Made by a program: the position numbers and the translations under genes. Below the pieces are notes generated by a model that saw nothing but the letters and a program-made list of their open reading frames with translations, had not been told where the DNA came from and searched no databases. Below are positions 22,801 to 34,865 of a stretch of 64,000 nucleotides of DNA, piece by piece. Location of the stretch: NCBI GenBank assembly GCA_963573305.1, contig OY754330.1, positions 22,633,096 to 22,697,095 on the forward strand, read 5' to 3'. How positions within the stretch are numbered: the stretch's first letter is position 1; every line of letters begins with the position of its first letter. This DNA is from Pyrrhosoma nymphula. Taxonomy: Eukaryota > Arthropoda > Insecta > Odonata > Coenagrionidae.

Positions 22801-25159
22801 GTTCTCTTTGTTTTTTTATGATTAAGGTCAAACGTGAACAATAGTGCCAACACTGACGAGGAAACAGAGGTAGCGACTACTTCAAACGTCATCATTCAAA
22901 ATTATACATTCACTCTACATGAAACTGCTTTTAAATTCGTATCTCAACGGTGCCATATTCGTCCTAACCCAGAGGCAGGTACTGAATCAAAGGTCTATTA
23001 AGCCAAAAGAGATGAAATCATGTCACGGAAACCACCATCAATCAGAATATGACGTTTACCAGGAAGTCAACAACCAATAACTTCTAAATTGTTAACGACT
23101 AAATATATTTCCAAATTTTTACATCCGTTTAAAAAGAGATAGGATTATTTTTATTTCGGCTAAAATTAAATTGAACTCTTGTCAAAACACATATAAATAT
23201 TTGGACGTAAAAATCCTTTAGTTACGGCTAGCTTTTAGCCATTAGAATATAGCATACGTGCATTACTTAAGGAAGACTCAAAAACTTCTTGGCCCACCAC
23301 ATAGGAGATCAACTCTCAGTCACAACTGAAATTTTTCTTGAACTCGAACGGATTTGTGCAATCATCATTACTCTGAATCCACCATTAAATTCTCGCGTGA
23401 ACGCAGAACGAGAGTGCGACCGACAATGAAAGCAACACGAGCGTTTGAAGTTGATCGGGAAGCCGTAAGCATGAATGCTGCACGTGAAACCACATTTCCC
23501 CACCTCCGTCTTGGGATTTTAAATCATTCAAGGCTGAAAGAGAAACCAGGCGAGGGGTGGGAGGTAATGAAAGGAATGGGGGGAAGGACCGATCGCCTCC
23601 GAATTCCAACCACCAGCGTCGCAATTCGCCGATTCGATCGCACGGGATTCCAATTCCCTAGCGTGTGCGCGTTATAAACACCCTCCACACCCAAAACACA
23701 TAATCCACTCCCCCCGAATAGCCGTGGTGCGCATGGCTTTCCTCTGCGCGGTGCCCTTCCGGGTGTAAAGCAGCATCATCACCTGCCATCGCCACCACTA
23801 TCCGAATTCACTCCCTCTCCTCGTCCTCAAACAGAAGAGAGTGAGGACACGTTCACCCTAGCGTGACATTCTGGCTCGTACATACATTTTTTATCTCTTT
23901 TATTTTGACCCTCATTGATGCAGTCACGTACTGAGTCGGAGGCCACCGACACATGAACGCCAAAAAAAACATGTCAGCCCCCCCTCTTTGTTTCGACAAT
24001 GAGATCGCTTGCTCTCTGTCCCAGCTCCCCTCCCGATCCCCCTCTTCACTCGCCACCCCCCTGCCCCTCTTCCCCCCTCCCCCCGCACAAAGGCCGCATG
24101 AAGGTCGCAACCCAAAGCCTCCCTCATCCTCCTCCCCGTCGTCAGAGCAGGCCGCCCTCGCACCCACCCACCCCTTCCCTTCGCCCACCCAACGGACTCT
24201 CGTCTCATCCCGGCAGACGCCCCCTCCCCCACAGAGGGACCTCCTCCTCCGCTAACCCTCCCTCACTAAACTCATTAATTCAACGCAACACTCCGCCTCA
24301 CTTAGCTGTTCTTCACACAACAAGTGCGTGAGTACAAAACTTGAGTCTCCGGCCAAGAGGACGCCATGGCGGAGTACGAGCCGGGACGGGACGCGATATC
24401 TCGTATGGGCGGGGAGGAAATATGGAAAGTTGCCACCCGTTCTCTCCCTCCAGTTCAATATCCAGCTCAATAAAACAAAATACAAAAGGAAAGGACTACT
24501 TTTCGTAAAAGACGGTAACGAGAACAGAAAGTGTAACACAATTACTGGATGGCCTGAGTTGGGAGCCACTACAGACTATACTGTACAGAGGTTGCGAGCA
24601 ATTTCTAAGGCTAACACATAAATTCAGATCACAGGAGTGTCATTTTGACACAAGAGTATTAATCTATCTCCACCACTAAACCTTATAGAGGGAAAAAGGA
24701 ACCCAATGAGAGAGGTACTGTCTGGCAGATTTCAAAGGTCTCTTTCCGCGCACGATTCACAAATTAATCCGCCGAGACCAATACTCACATTTCGTACCTC
24801 CTCTCTCACAATTCCTTCTTTTCCTTATTTTTCCGTTCCATGACTGGTGTCCCAGCACCTCCGGCCACACGCGGCACGAAGACGTTTGGATGTAGATCTC
24901 TTGCGCAATTATTATTGCACTACATCACCTTACGAGCTGAAAGTTGAGTTCAAGTTTACTTTCTGGTGACCTACAGATTGTCAACCCTCATTAGTCTAGC
25001 TTCACCCTTCCGATCCTCCAAATCCGACCCTTTGCTCGACGCTAGCTCGAGTCCAAACAGAAATTAACCGACTTTAATCGGAAGTTGTATTATTTTTTAT
25101 TTGGAGAATATGTACATACTTGTGTTGAGTCCTTAACAAAAGGTTTGATCTGCTAAGTT
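19846..25159. other. noncoding DNA with GC-rich islands
   Basis: No gene is recognised. G-rich or GC-rich islands lie at about 21080-21240, 21640-22310 and 23700-24420. The last is a pyrimidine-rich, CpG-containing block. The long open frames in these islands overlap on both strands, are low-complexity (P, S, R and G rich) and match no domain, so they are treated as chance. The remainder is AT-rich. Confidence 0.55.
21640..22310. other. GC-rich, strand-asymmetric island
   Basis: About 670 bases rich in G on the + strand in the middle and in C at the end, with CpG dinucleotides present. Long open frames exist on both strands at once (for example 21645-22280 minus and 21804-22115 plus), as expected of stop-poor GC-rich DNA. 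It could be a CpG-island-like regulatory region, but no core promoter element or transcript boundary can be supported. Confidence 0.4.
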
Positions 25160-25510
25160 GTTTGGTAGGTTATTTGCGGGAGGCGTCCGACAACTGAGGG
25201 CATTTGCACCCTTGGGGATGAGGACAGAACGGTACGTCGGGAGGGAAAGGGTTATTCAGGGAATAAAGGAAGGAGGTGGAGAGAAATCCACCTTCAGCAT
25301 TGGCCTACTCTAAACGAAAGGTGCAAAGTGGACCACATTTTAGTGTCCCATCCCTCGGACGGAGTACTGAACTTGTAGTGCTCTCCGCATGGCACCCAGG
25401 TAGAGGTCGGGATTCTTCTGATAATATCTCTTCCGTAGCTGGGAATCGAACGCGGATCCTCGGGATGGGAAGCAAAAAATCTAGACTCCACAACAAACCC
25501 GATCCCCTTA
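25160..25510 (-). mobile_element. tRNA-derived SINE, copy 2
   Basis: Same family and orientation as the copy near 19.6 kb. On the minus strand the head has GGGTTTGTTGTGGAGTCT (25483-25500) and a clear B box GCGTTCGATTCCC (25441-25453). The body shares GGACCACA, CATCC...CGGACGGAGTACT and GCTCTCCGCATGGCACCCAGGTA-type blocks with copy 1. Substitutions and small indels are frequent, so the copies are old. The right end lies near 25510 and the left end is uncertain (25160-25200). Confidence 0.65.
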
Positions 25511-25530
25511 ACCTTAATGACCTCCATTAA

Positions 25531-27235
25531 ATGCCAGTCACGCGTTTCGGCGCCAGCTTGGCTGATTCTCCTCCTTGTACACACTGCGATTCAGTTTGTT
25601 TTTGTAACTGACTAAAGAAAAATTTAGGATCCTTGCTTTTTCTAAATGTAAATACTGATGAATGTAGTCTCCAAGACAGCTTCAAGTCCCCCATATAAAC
25701 GCTCCTAGTATAAAACTTGCGAGCGCTCTTCACTTAAATTTCACCAGTTATAAGCGTGAGTTTTATTACTAATAGCAATATCTATTAAACACTTATTACC
25801 TTGAATAGTCAAATTATGCATAAAAATATTGCAATGCATTCAGCGCTCAAACTTTCATCAATCAATGCGAAGCTTGGTTGACGTCCGAACGTCCGGCTCT
25901 TTGGATCGACCTCCACTGTGATTTTGGCGAGTCAAACCACCCCGAGGGACTTCACGTGGTCCGCGAATGACTCCGTCATGGCCGCCTTTGAACGGAAGCC
26001 TACGCGGATAAACTTAAAAGAGCCGGAGGGGTGAATTCCATTTCTTCGGAAAATGATCTGCTTTCACTTCCGTAGCAGGAAACAGGACTTCATTCACCGA
26101 AAGACATTATTAAGACATTGGCCACAGTTTTTCGAAAAACAAAAACGGGGACTGCAGGTATAAACAAGGGTATTCCATAACCACAACAATCGCCGATTCA
26201 CTGGTATCATGAAAATACATAGGATCACGCATTTAAAATGTAACACTTTAAAATAGATTTCATTTGATTCCACCATTGTTTCCACCCTATATACTCATGA
26301 ACTTTCCGTGATTAGAAGAAAAACGGTATCACACTATGCCATGCTCGGAGAAAGTTAGAACCAATGGGGAAATGGATATTTCGGCAGAGAGAGCCATTAA
26401 GAAAAACGAAATTTTCTGAGAAGAGATAGCCTCCTAAACCGAGCGAGAAACGAACGTCTAGCAGAGTTTATCAACATTGAAATACTAAATGAGGACGCAC
26501 ATGAGTTTTCTCAACACCTCTATCCTCAGGCGAGTGAGACTAGGCAAGGAATTGTTATTTCCCCCCACGCTTTTCTCCAGGTGCCCAGCCAGAGGATAAT
26601 TATGTCCGCCCACGTGCCTATCACAGTCATCTTCCGCTTTGTTGGGTGACTAATCGAACAACCCTAAGAAGAGGCGTACGAGAGACAATACGATCGGCGT
26701 GAACTTCAATGAATCTCCACCGCTATCAATGAACCCCCCTCCACATGCGTCGGATTTTATTCCTCGAGGCCAGAGACTGTTTCGTAGGCTAAGAGCGCAA
26801 ACAGAAAACACATTATTTTCCTATGGGATTCACAGTCGACTTCGCCATTCTATAATTTGATCATTCCTGGCATGAATTCGTAGAATGGGCGTATATCCGA
26901 TGATACAACAAAAATTTGTATATTATTCCACTGTTTTTATAGATGCCTCAACTCAATTGAAAGCGATCATAAAAATAAATAAAAACCGTGAAAAAGTACC
27001 ACTTTTTTGTTACTAAATGGATATTAGTCATCCTACTGATGTAGTCAATCGACCTTTAATAAAGAAGCTCGCAAAATAGATATAATAAAAAGTATAAAAA
27101 AGAAATAAATGGGATCAGAAATCAACAATGGGGGCCACTGCAGCTACGCCGATTGCTAAGACAAGAGATAAATAAATTAAATAAACGTTCATTGTCGTAA
27201 ACCAATGTTGGCTTTTAAGACTTTAAATACAATGT
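25531..27235. other. AT-rich noncoding DNA
   Basis: Nothing recognisable as a gene, RNA or repeat family was seen. Confidence 0.55.
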
Positions 27236-28135
27236 AAGCTTTAGGCGTAGACTCCGAGATATACAGGCCTGAGCACCCGAATTTCGATCGTCATCTGTTT
27301 TCAAATAGTAGGCCTAAAATCGTGTGTGTTCTTACGGACTTAATTGAAAAAAAAATCTAATAAAAGGTTATCATGGCAGATAAGACTTGGTTAGTACCGT
27401 AAATTTATGTAAAATGAGCTAGTGCATCTTAACCGATAGCTGCAGAAATGCATAAGTCGTGCCATATGATTTTATCACAATATAAGTACACGAAATTTTA
27501 GGAGGCCAATAGAAAGTGAACAGAGTTTTACTTGCCATTCATTGGATTTTATGTCCCTAAACAAATAGTACTTTGCATACTATGAGAGCAGAAGTTGGTT
27601 ATGTAACGAAGGGGAGCGTTAAAATACTATTTGAAGTAAATGACATCTTTATCCTCCATTGAGAATTAGTATCGCATGACACTCAGAATCAAAACGTCAT
27701 CACTATCCGTTTGTGCTTTTATTATCTGCATAACATTGAATCAAATTGTCTCCTTAATCTACTGAATTTGGTTTCAGGTCGTGTTTGTCGACCAATTGTA
27801 TGTGAGGGAAATATATTAACAGCAATCGCAGTAGAATTTAAGTTTGCGTCGACAATTTTTCTTTCCGTTTTCGAATAATATTAGTCTTAAAAACCCCTGC
27901 TAAAATCAGACGAGTGCTTTTCCAAGTTCATAAATATTTTTCACATAACTAACGTGGCTCTTGAAATGTGGCATAAAACAAGAAATAATTGCCTAACTTT
28001 GTTGAACCTTGCCATAAGAAATATGTACACAGGAAGTGCATTTCCTGCGCTTTCCGTAGGCCTACTAAATAAAAGTGGAGGGGGTATTGTTACGGCCTGT
28101 ATATCTCGGAGGCTACGCTTTAGGTATGCAATTAT
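27236..28135. repeat. inverted-repeat pair spanning about 890 bp
   Basis: Left block 27236-27317 and right block 28055-28131 are in opposite orientation. Both contain GCGTAG(A/C)CTCCGAGATATACAGGCC read outward-in, followed after 40-50 bases by AGTAGGCCTA. Conservation is strongest over CTCCGAGATATACAGGCC. The interior has no reading frame of note. This could be a DNA-transposon-type element with long subterminal inverted repeats, or two independent inverted insertions. No target duplication was found. Confidence 0.55.
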
Positions 28136-28913
28136 TCATGATTTCAATTTTGAAACAAATTTGACCTTATTAGTATACAAAAACGTAATATATCAAATAC
28201 ATAATTTGATATATTATATGAGATATGTATGGAATATATAATAGATAGGTATGTACATCGATAAAACCAAAAACAGCGTATAAAGAAGTTATCCAAAGCA
28301 GTTTCTTTTAGCGTCATACTAGAATAGAGTCGGAAATGTTGCAGAATTTAGTACTCGATCACCTTCTCGCTGTCAAAAAAATGCTGAAAAACAATACAGA
28401 GGAGGGACTAGTCAGATTTTCCACCCACAAAAACCGATTATAGACGACCTAAAACCAATATTTCCAGAAGAAAACCAAGCGAAAAACAAATAACACGTTT
28501 TCAGTGGAAAAAACGTTCACTTCCCTCAAAAGGGACTAAAAGGAAAATTGCTGAATGTGGTTACCCAAACACACTACGCATTCTTTTCCCCATTAGTAAC
28601 TCGAGCGTGTTGAACTCAGTGTAACGCTGGAATTACAGAAATTTCAAGAACACAATAAAAGGCTACTGTACACATTGAGATGAATCCTCTTCTCCTTAAG
28701 GCAGTAATACAATTTGTATGACAGCCGCGTCCTTTTGCACAACCTGCTTCCAAAGAATTTCACGTGCATGGCATGTATACAACGACATGACGTTCATTAG
28801 GAAATTATTCTGTTCTGAATAAACGCCAAAAAGTTGTAACATTTTAGCAGAAGGTTAATACTTTGAAATTAACTGCGGGCCATTCATGTTCACATTCATG
28901 TTCACACATTCGG
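28131..28913. other. AT-rich noncoding DNA
   Basis: No gene was recognised. A small AT palindrome (AATATATCAAAT with ATTTGATATATT) sits near 28187-28216. Confidence 0.5.
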
Positions 28914-28917
28914 TTAA

Positions 28918-29466
28918 GGTAGTTTGAGCGGAAAATCGTTTCACCTTGAATTTGACCTCATTTTAAAGATAAAACTCGCATATTTCCAATGATATCAAAA
29001 TATGAACTAATTTGCCGGACTAATTTGCGAGCAATTTTCCTGAAAATACAAGCTGTTTAACATATAGGATAGATTACGGCTGTGCGCTCCAGAGGGATAA
29101 TATTGAAAAAATTAGGAACTTATAACACCCAGATTTCGTCAAAACACTAGCGGTGTTTAGTTTGTAAGTTTTCTAAACTTTTAACAAAAATTAATCCATT
29201 ACTCACCGCAGTAATTTTTACAGGATCGCGAAAAAACAGTCTGTTTCGAAGGCTTTTTAGCCGCACGGTGTGAAAACATTAGTCAACTGCGATACTTAAG
29301 TAGATATATTTATTTACTTACTGATAAGTTTTGTCATATATAAATATATTTTTGCGCCATTGATGGTACAATATTTACTTCATACTTCTTATAGACGCAG
29401 AAATAAAAAAATAAAATTCTAATATGGTCTTCATTATGACTGGGGAACTATCTCGCTCAAACTACC
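28918..29466. mobile_element. MITE copy 1 (TTAA or TA target, 13-bp TIR)
   Basis: Left end GGTAGTTTGAGCG (28918-28930) and right end CGCTCAAACTACC (29454-29466) are perfect inverted repeats. Both are flanked by TTAA (28914-28917 and 29467-29470). The 549-bp interior is AT-rich, has no long frame, and matches the copy at 50334-50893 along its whole length. With TTAA as duplication it would be a piggyBac-type MITE. Because TTAA also contains TA, a Tc1/mariner-type TA duplication with the repeat extended to AAGGTAGTTTGAGCG cannot be excluded. Its ends do not match the piggyBac-like element at 10813-13874. Confidence 0.88.
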
Positions 29467-31159
29467 TTAAATCACTAATTCATGCGAACGCTGCCAAGAG
29501 GCCTGACTAATTACGAGAGCCCCTTGCTTCACAAGCGAGTGTTGCGCGAGCGAGCGAGCCAGTCGCTTGTTTCGGACGAACGAGGCCGAAGAGCTCAAAA
29601 CAATTGGCCCGCGCCGAAGAGGAAAAGGGTTAAGCACGTGAAAGAAAGAAAAGGGCCCGCGCTCCTCAGAGGCCGTTCACCCCGACGCGGCCGCCCGCCC
29701 ATGGGGGGGATAAAGTTTTTGCGCTCTTTCGACTTTTCCATCCCCCCCCCACCACTCCTTCACCTCCCCTCTCTCTTCCTCCCTTTGCCCCGGCCGCGGG
29801 CGCCATTACACTCTTGTACCTGGCCCTGAAATTCGGGGCTTCCTCCCCCTCTCCCAAGCTCGAGACGAATGAAATCTTTTCGGCGAAGTCTCCCGAGGAT
29901 ATTATCATTAAGGGCACGAAATAGTGCGCGAATCCGGAGGTTGGATCATGAGGAGGTAAACGGAGGGAGGAGAAGAGACAAAGAAAAGAAGGCTGCAACA
30001 ATGAAAAGAGTGAGAACACTTTGAAGGAATTTTTTCCAGAAAGTGTTCCCGGAAGAGATCCGGAATGCGAAAATAAGCGAAAGCCTTTGGTTGAAGACAG
30101 GGGCATCTCCTCCCATCTTTCTCGAAGGCAGTCGGTGGTAATGGAAGAAGATTGAAGAGGGGCAGGTGGCAACGTTACCGCTACGATCTCCCATCTATTT
30201 CCAGCAATTTTATCGCGTTTCTCAACTATGATAACCTTAACCACTTAGTTTATTCCTTTCACCCTCCAAAACTATTGATTCAATCTTCTAATTCAAGCCA
30301 AGTTCCACCAATCAGACCTCAACATTCGAAATACAAAGTAAGCATTACAATTAAAATAATTCACAATTGTCTATATCACTTAAGTCCCAATGAAGAACGG
30401 CATTTTTCAGTTTCTGGAAACTCAGTTTGGTAGCAAGCGAAACTAGTACAAAATGTTTTAGCTGTGTGAAAATGCTCTCTATATAGGCATGTAGCATTCA
30501 CTCAGGAAACGATTATTTAAAATAGCTCTCATAAATGTCGAATATACTTGAGTAAACCATTAACACGGCCTTCCACAGGAAAACGGGTTCAATCGAGAGC
30601 TCATCATTGAAACAGGCAATACAATAATCTAATGTCATCCGTTACCAACTGAACGAAATAATTCTATTATTAGAAACGGAAGCCTTTCGAAGAAAATAAT
30701 TGGGAAATTGGAATTCGAAGTCAGAAGCAAGACAGCTCACAGCGACCATCTAGTAAACAGCAAAAGAAAGATAATAGAAAGAATAAAAACACCTAGTTGC
30801 AAAACAAATCTTTATCTCAATAGTTCGGTGCAAAATTCGTAATCCAGGAAAATGGTACATACATACTTAGACTCAGAGATAAATGAGTCATTTAGTCTTT
30901 ATTTTGTTTCTATCAATGAAGGCGTCCTGTGGTTCGTCCTAAAACACATGATTCCGACAACAGTATATTCAGTTTGATTTTGGCACTTGTATCGTTAAAC
31001 AGTTCACCCGAATTTGAATTCTACGAAACGTCATAAGGGGCTGTAGCAGGTGGGGGTTACGTCAGAGAGACTTGAAAATCAACATGCCTCAAAGTCTGAT
31101 GTCATGCATTTGCAATGAATCCAAGTCCAAATTCCTCCTTGATCATAGGTAGAGTTGAC

Positions 31160-31187
<28 letters not shown>
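31160..31187 (+). repeat. uninterrupted poly-G, 28 bases
   Basis: Twenty-eight consecutive G on the + strand in otherwise AT-rich DNA. Length is likely polymorphic and may be imprecise in the assembly. Confidence 0.95.
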
Positions 31188-31190
<3 letters not shown>

Positions 31191-33319
31191 TGAACGTGTT
31201 GCCAATATTCGGTATGACATTTGAGTCTGCATACAAAATGCAACGAATTTGTTCTCATTATAAAGATCTCACCTTTCTAAAGGTAAAATATGTCAAGCTA
31301 CATATAGCAACAATTTCCATTATATTGGCAAAAATAGAAGCTGTTTCCTGAATGATTTGGTACGTCTGTGCTATCTATAGACAAGTTTTGACGGAAATAT
31401 CATGTCAGAAATGTAACGGTGTATACTACGTATGTTTGCTGAATTATATATATAAAAAATACACTACCATCATAATAGTTTTTTTAAACCACTCAAAAAC
31501 TTTCGGGTGAGAATTCATTTTCCGCATATGGCGTGAAACAAAGAAGTCAAGTTAAAGCCTCAAATCTGTATACATAGTTAATTATTGAGATGTTCAGTCA
31601 TCAAAAAAACTAAGTTTTTGCGTCATCAATATGGGATCCGGCACTTAGTCGGAAGGCGAATAATGCGCCACGCCAATTCACTTGCCTGAAAAGCATTTAC
31701 GCTTTTTCTGGCACGTGGCCCTCGCGGTAAGCACTTCCACGCTTCCTCCTCCTTTTCCACCCCCTCGACCTCCAGCCCCCCCCCCCCATCCCCACACCCC
31801 CTCGACCTGTTGCGCTCCAAGTGTTGCTCCGGAAGTCCGCCGCCCCCTCGCCATTTCCTCCCCTGCACAACCTTCCCCTCCGCACCCTCCACACCCCGAC
31901 GCCTCGGCAGCGCGTGTGTACAGTTAGAAATGCCTGCATTTCACGGAGAGCTGAGGAATGGAGAGAGAGAGACTGGATCCTCCGTTTCCATGGTTTCCAT
32001 CCCTGTTCTCTACCCTCGGCAGTCCTCCCTTCGCTTTCCCCCTTCATGAGAGCTATGCCAGTCGCTCACGTTGAGGACGCTGGAAAAGGGGATTCGACGT
32101 GCCTTTGGGGACTGAAACGTGAACGGGGCCGTCAAACTTAAAGCTCTTACCTATGCATTTATTCGCGCGCATTTTCCATTGCCTCCCTCCCACAAATGTA
32201 GCTGTAACTATAGTCATGCGATAAAGCCACTTCCCAAAAGGCTTAGGATTGGGTTACTCAGAGGCATGCAGGGTATGTATGGTTAATAATTGAGACTGCG
32301 CGGGCAATTGAGGCCATATGCACGGCGCACATGTCCACTTTTTCATAAAATGTCGTCACTAATGCTAAAATAGAGATTCACTGCTCAAGCGTGCGACACA
32401 ATTAAATTAATACCATATCTTAATTCTGTAATAAGGTGTTTCTAGTTCACTCTAAAATTTACGCCAGCTTTTCCATGTTTCCGTGGCTTTCTGTCGCCGT
32501 TCTTCTACGCTCTGCCATTCTTTCTACGCTCTTCCCCGGCTTTCCATAGTCCCATAGGGAGAGATTGGATTATTCGCAAGCATTCCTAGAAGCCCAAGGA
32601 CGTATTTCCCACATTCTCAACCACCGAGGGTTTAAGAGGTCGAAGGTGGAACCTCCACACGCTGAAATCCTGAATAAATACATCTTACAATTAGTCGAAT
32701 ATACTCGAGAAATAGGCATAATAAATATACCAATATGCGGCTACCCACCGTAGGATTGACACCAAATTAAGAGCGAAGCTAAGAATACTTGTGAAAGGGC
32801 AAGAACATATTCACATATAAAGATATTATAGGCATATATTGTACACGAAAGCACATTAATGCAATCACTAGAGTGACACGCTCACTGAGAGAAATGCTAG
32901 TAACCAGACGGTAATACATTCTCTGATACGAGTTAAATTCCCGGCAGATAATTCTACCAAATGAGGGACATACTGACGAGTATCAAGTAACAAAATATAA
33001 ATTATGAAGAAAAATCCTTCAACGGCATTTATATCTCCTACCACTAAGGGTAGGAGCGGTGCAAGTGTCCGCTCCCTACGGTGGTGTCCAAAATTCGAAG
33101 TAATCAAAATTCTTCAACTAACACACAAAATCAAGAGCAAATGTCTTCCCAGTCTGTCTCTGCAAAACAAAAATAGTGTGAGCGCTCACGACCTAGCAGA
33201 CCCCGTAAACTAACTCAATCTGGAATCTGGGATCGGTTCAAGTCCCTCCCTTCTTACAGAGCGCTCCGCAAAATCAACAGCGCCATCATGGTGGTAACCG
33301 TGACTAGCACCGAAGGGAG

Positions 33320-33610
33320 AAATACATGCTACCAACCCCTCCATTTCTCCCCCGCCCAACTCACAAAGAGTTCAAGCTCACTTTAACCTCACACCCACTC
33401 CCAGCCACCCCTCTTCCATTTCCCCCCCTCTCTTCATCACTCCCTCCCCCTCTCTTCCTATCCATACCATTCTCTTTCAGACTACTTTACTTGTTACCTT
33501 TAGCTCTCCCCCTCTGCCTCCCCTGTCTTTACCCTTCCCCAACACCTCTCCTCCTCTTACTCCTCCCCCTCTCTTCCCCATTCTCCACTTCTGTGCACAC
33601 TCCCCCCATG
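33320..33610 (+). repeat. polypyrimidine tract
   Basis: About 290 bases almost wholly C and T on the + strand (TCTTCC, CCTCC, CCCC text). Low complexity; the frame open through it (33326-33706) is a composition artefact. Confidence 0.75.
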
Positions 33611-33721
33611 GTTGCCTTGTTTCTATTCCTCTATCTCCAGAAAGGCCTTCGATACTCCATCGTGAAGCCGATATCTCACGGTAAAAGTTTTTGCCAGCAA
33701 AAATGACCGAACAGGTTCGAG

Positions 33722-33841
33722 TGTCGAATGACAGGCAAGGTTTCAAGAAAATATAATTTCATTCCATGTCACCACGCAATAAATCGATCAAATTCTTGGA
33801 ATGAAATTACATTTTATTTAATTCCTGCCTGTCACACGATA
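33722..33841. repeat. foldback element or short MITE
   Basis: Arms of about 48 bases pair imperfectly around a short centre. GACAGGCA (33730) pairs with TGCCTGTC-type text ending at 33833, and AATTTCATTCCA is matched by TGGAATGAAATT at 33798-33809. The arms extend outward with mismatches to about 33722 and 33841. No coding capacity. Confidence 0.7.
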
Positions 33842-34589
33842 ATGAAATCTGTTTGGTAAATTTTTTTGTCAAAAAGATGTTCTGATAAAATTTTAACCGT
33901 GGGAAATCGGCTTATGTACTGGTTAATAAGGTATGTTTTCATATTTAAAATTAATCTTCCAACTATCAAGAAATTGTTGGGAAAGGTCGAAATGGCAGTC
34001 TGCACAATAAACGAAATTCAAAAATGCTATCTTAAGCTACAGACAAAAATCAAGCAGCCATCATTTAGTAAAATAATTACTTAATTTTGCCCTTTAAAAG
34101 GCTACGTGTTCATCGGCGGGTTTTTGTCACCTCTAATGGAACTTACTCTCAGTAATTTAGTAGATCAAAGAATCGGGGTGATATTAGTTTTCTTGATATT
34201 ATGACGAACCGTTTTTACCTACATCCACTTTACAATGGGTACTCTCATTGTGGAAAAGGGCCAATAGGGCTGATATTGGGGGAAAACAAGATTAAGTCAA
34301 CGAACGCTCCTAAATCTCTAGAATTGTTATCAAAACGGCCATAGTCTTTTTTGGAAGACCAAAAAAAAGACATTCAAAATAATGACTCCCGAATAAAGTC
34401 CTGGGAAACTAATATAATATTTACTATGTGATCGGCGGTGGCTAGCGGGGAATTACGCAGTATTAGGTGTTCTGTTCGAAAAATCCTAACCCCTTACCTC
34501 AATTAACGCCGTGAATCATTTTCCCACTCATAACTTCCTTTAAATTCCAATCCAATCGCAGCATATCGGTCGACTTGGAATACTCTTCC

Positions 34590-34865
34590 TACGTGATAGA
34601 GGCGGTCGCCAGTTTAACTCCCAGAATCCGCACAGTCGAATGATCGTGCGACCGCCGGAGGCAGCGACCGCCAGAGGCAGCGACGCCCACGCCTCCCCGC
34701 GAGGTGCGCCGAAGGCCGGGTGCCCCCCGTGACCGGACCGAGCCGGCCGGCCGGCGTTGAGTCGAGTGCGTGGGACGGCCCACTTCCTCCGCCGCTGTCG
34801 CCGCCGCGTCTTCCGCCAGAGACTTCAACGACCGACCCCTACGAGATCGAAGCGGAATGCACATC
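34590..34865. other. sharply bounded, very GC-rich block with internal repeat
   Basis: Composition jumps from AT-rich to very GC-rich at about 34590 and back at about 34865. Inside are GGCCGGCCGGCCGG, a triplet-rich GCCGCTGTCGCCGCCGCG stretch, and a 17-19 base direct repeat (GACCGCCGGAGGCAGC and GACCGCCAGAGGCAGC) near 34650-34682. Frames are open on both strands with alanine- and arginine-rich products, so coding cannot be inferred. A CpG island or a piece of a structured RNA repeat are both possible; I could not match it to rRNA. Confidence 0.45.

Larger units (their letters stand above)
29471..33721. other. noncoding DNA with GC-rich islands and a poly-G run
   Basis: A CpG-rich island starts directly beside the MITE (about 29480-29860, with repeated GCGAG near 29545). 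Other GC-rich or pyrimidine-rich blocks lie at 31690-32130 and 33320-33610. A B-box-like GGTTCAAGTCC near 33234-33245 has no convincing A box and is not called. No exon-like frame was identified; open frames in the GC-rich blocks occur on both strands. Confidence 0.5.

Noticed and set aside
29666..30244. A 192-codon minus-strand frame with a leucine/phenylalanine/serine-rich segment.
   Set aside because: No signal peptide or domain could be argued, and it crosses from an island into AT-rich DNA. Kept as chance.
31013..31040. CGAAACGTC near 31023, like the box in the 42.2-kb foldback.
   Set aside because: No CTGANGA-like box upstream and no inverted copy nearby.
33234..33245. GGTTCAAGTCC, a perfect pol III B box.
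   Set aside because: No A box or tRNA-like fold was found at a proper distance upstream; one short motif is expected by chance.
34590..34865. Considered as a fragment of 28S rRNA.
   Set aside because: Composition is similar but I could not match any conserved rRNA core sequence.
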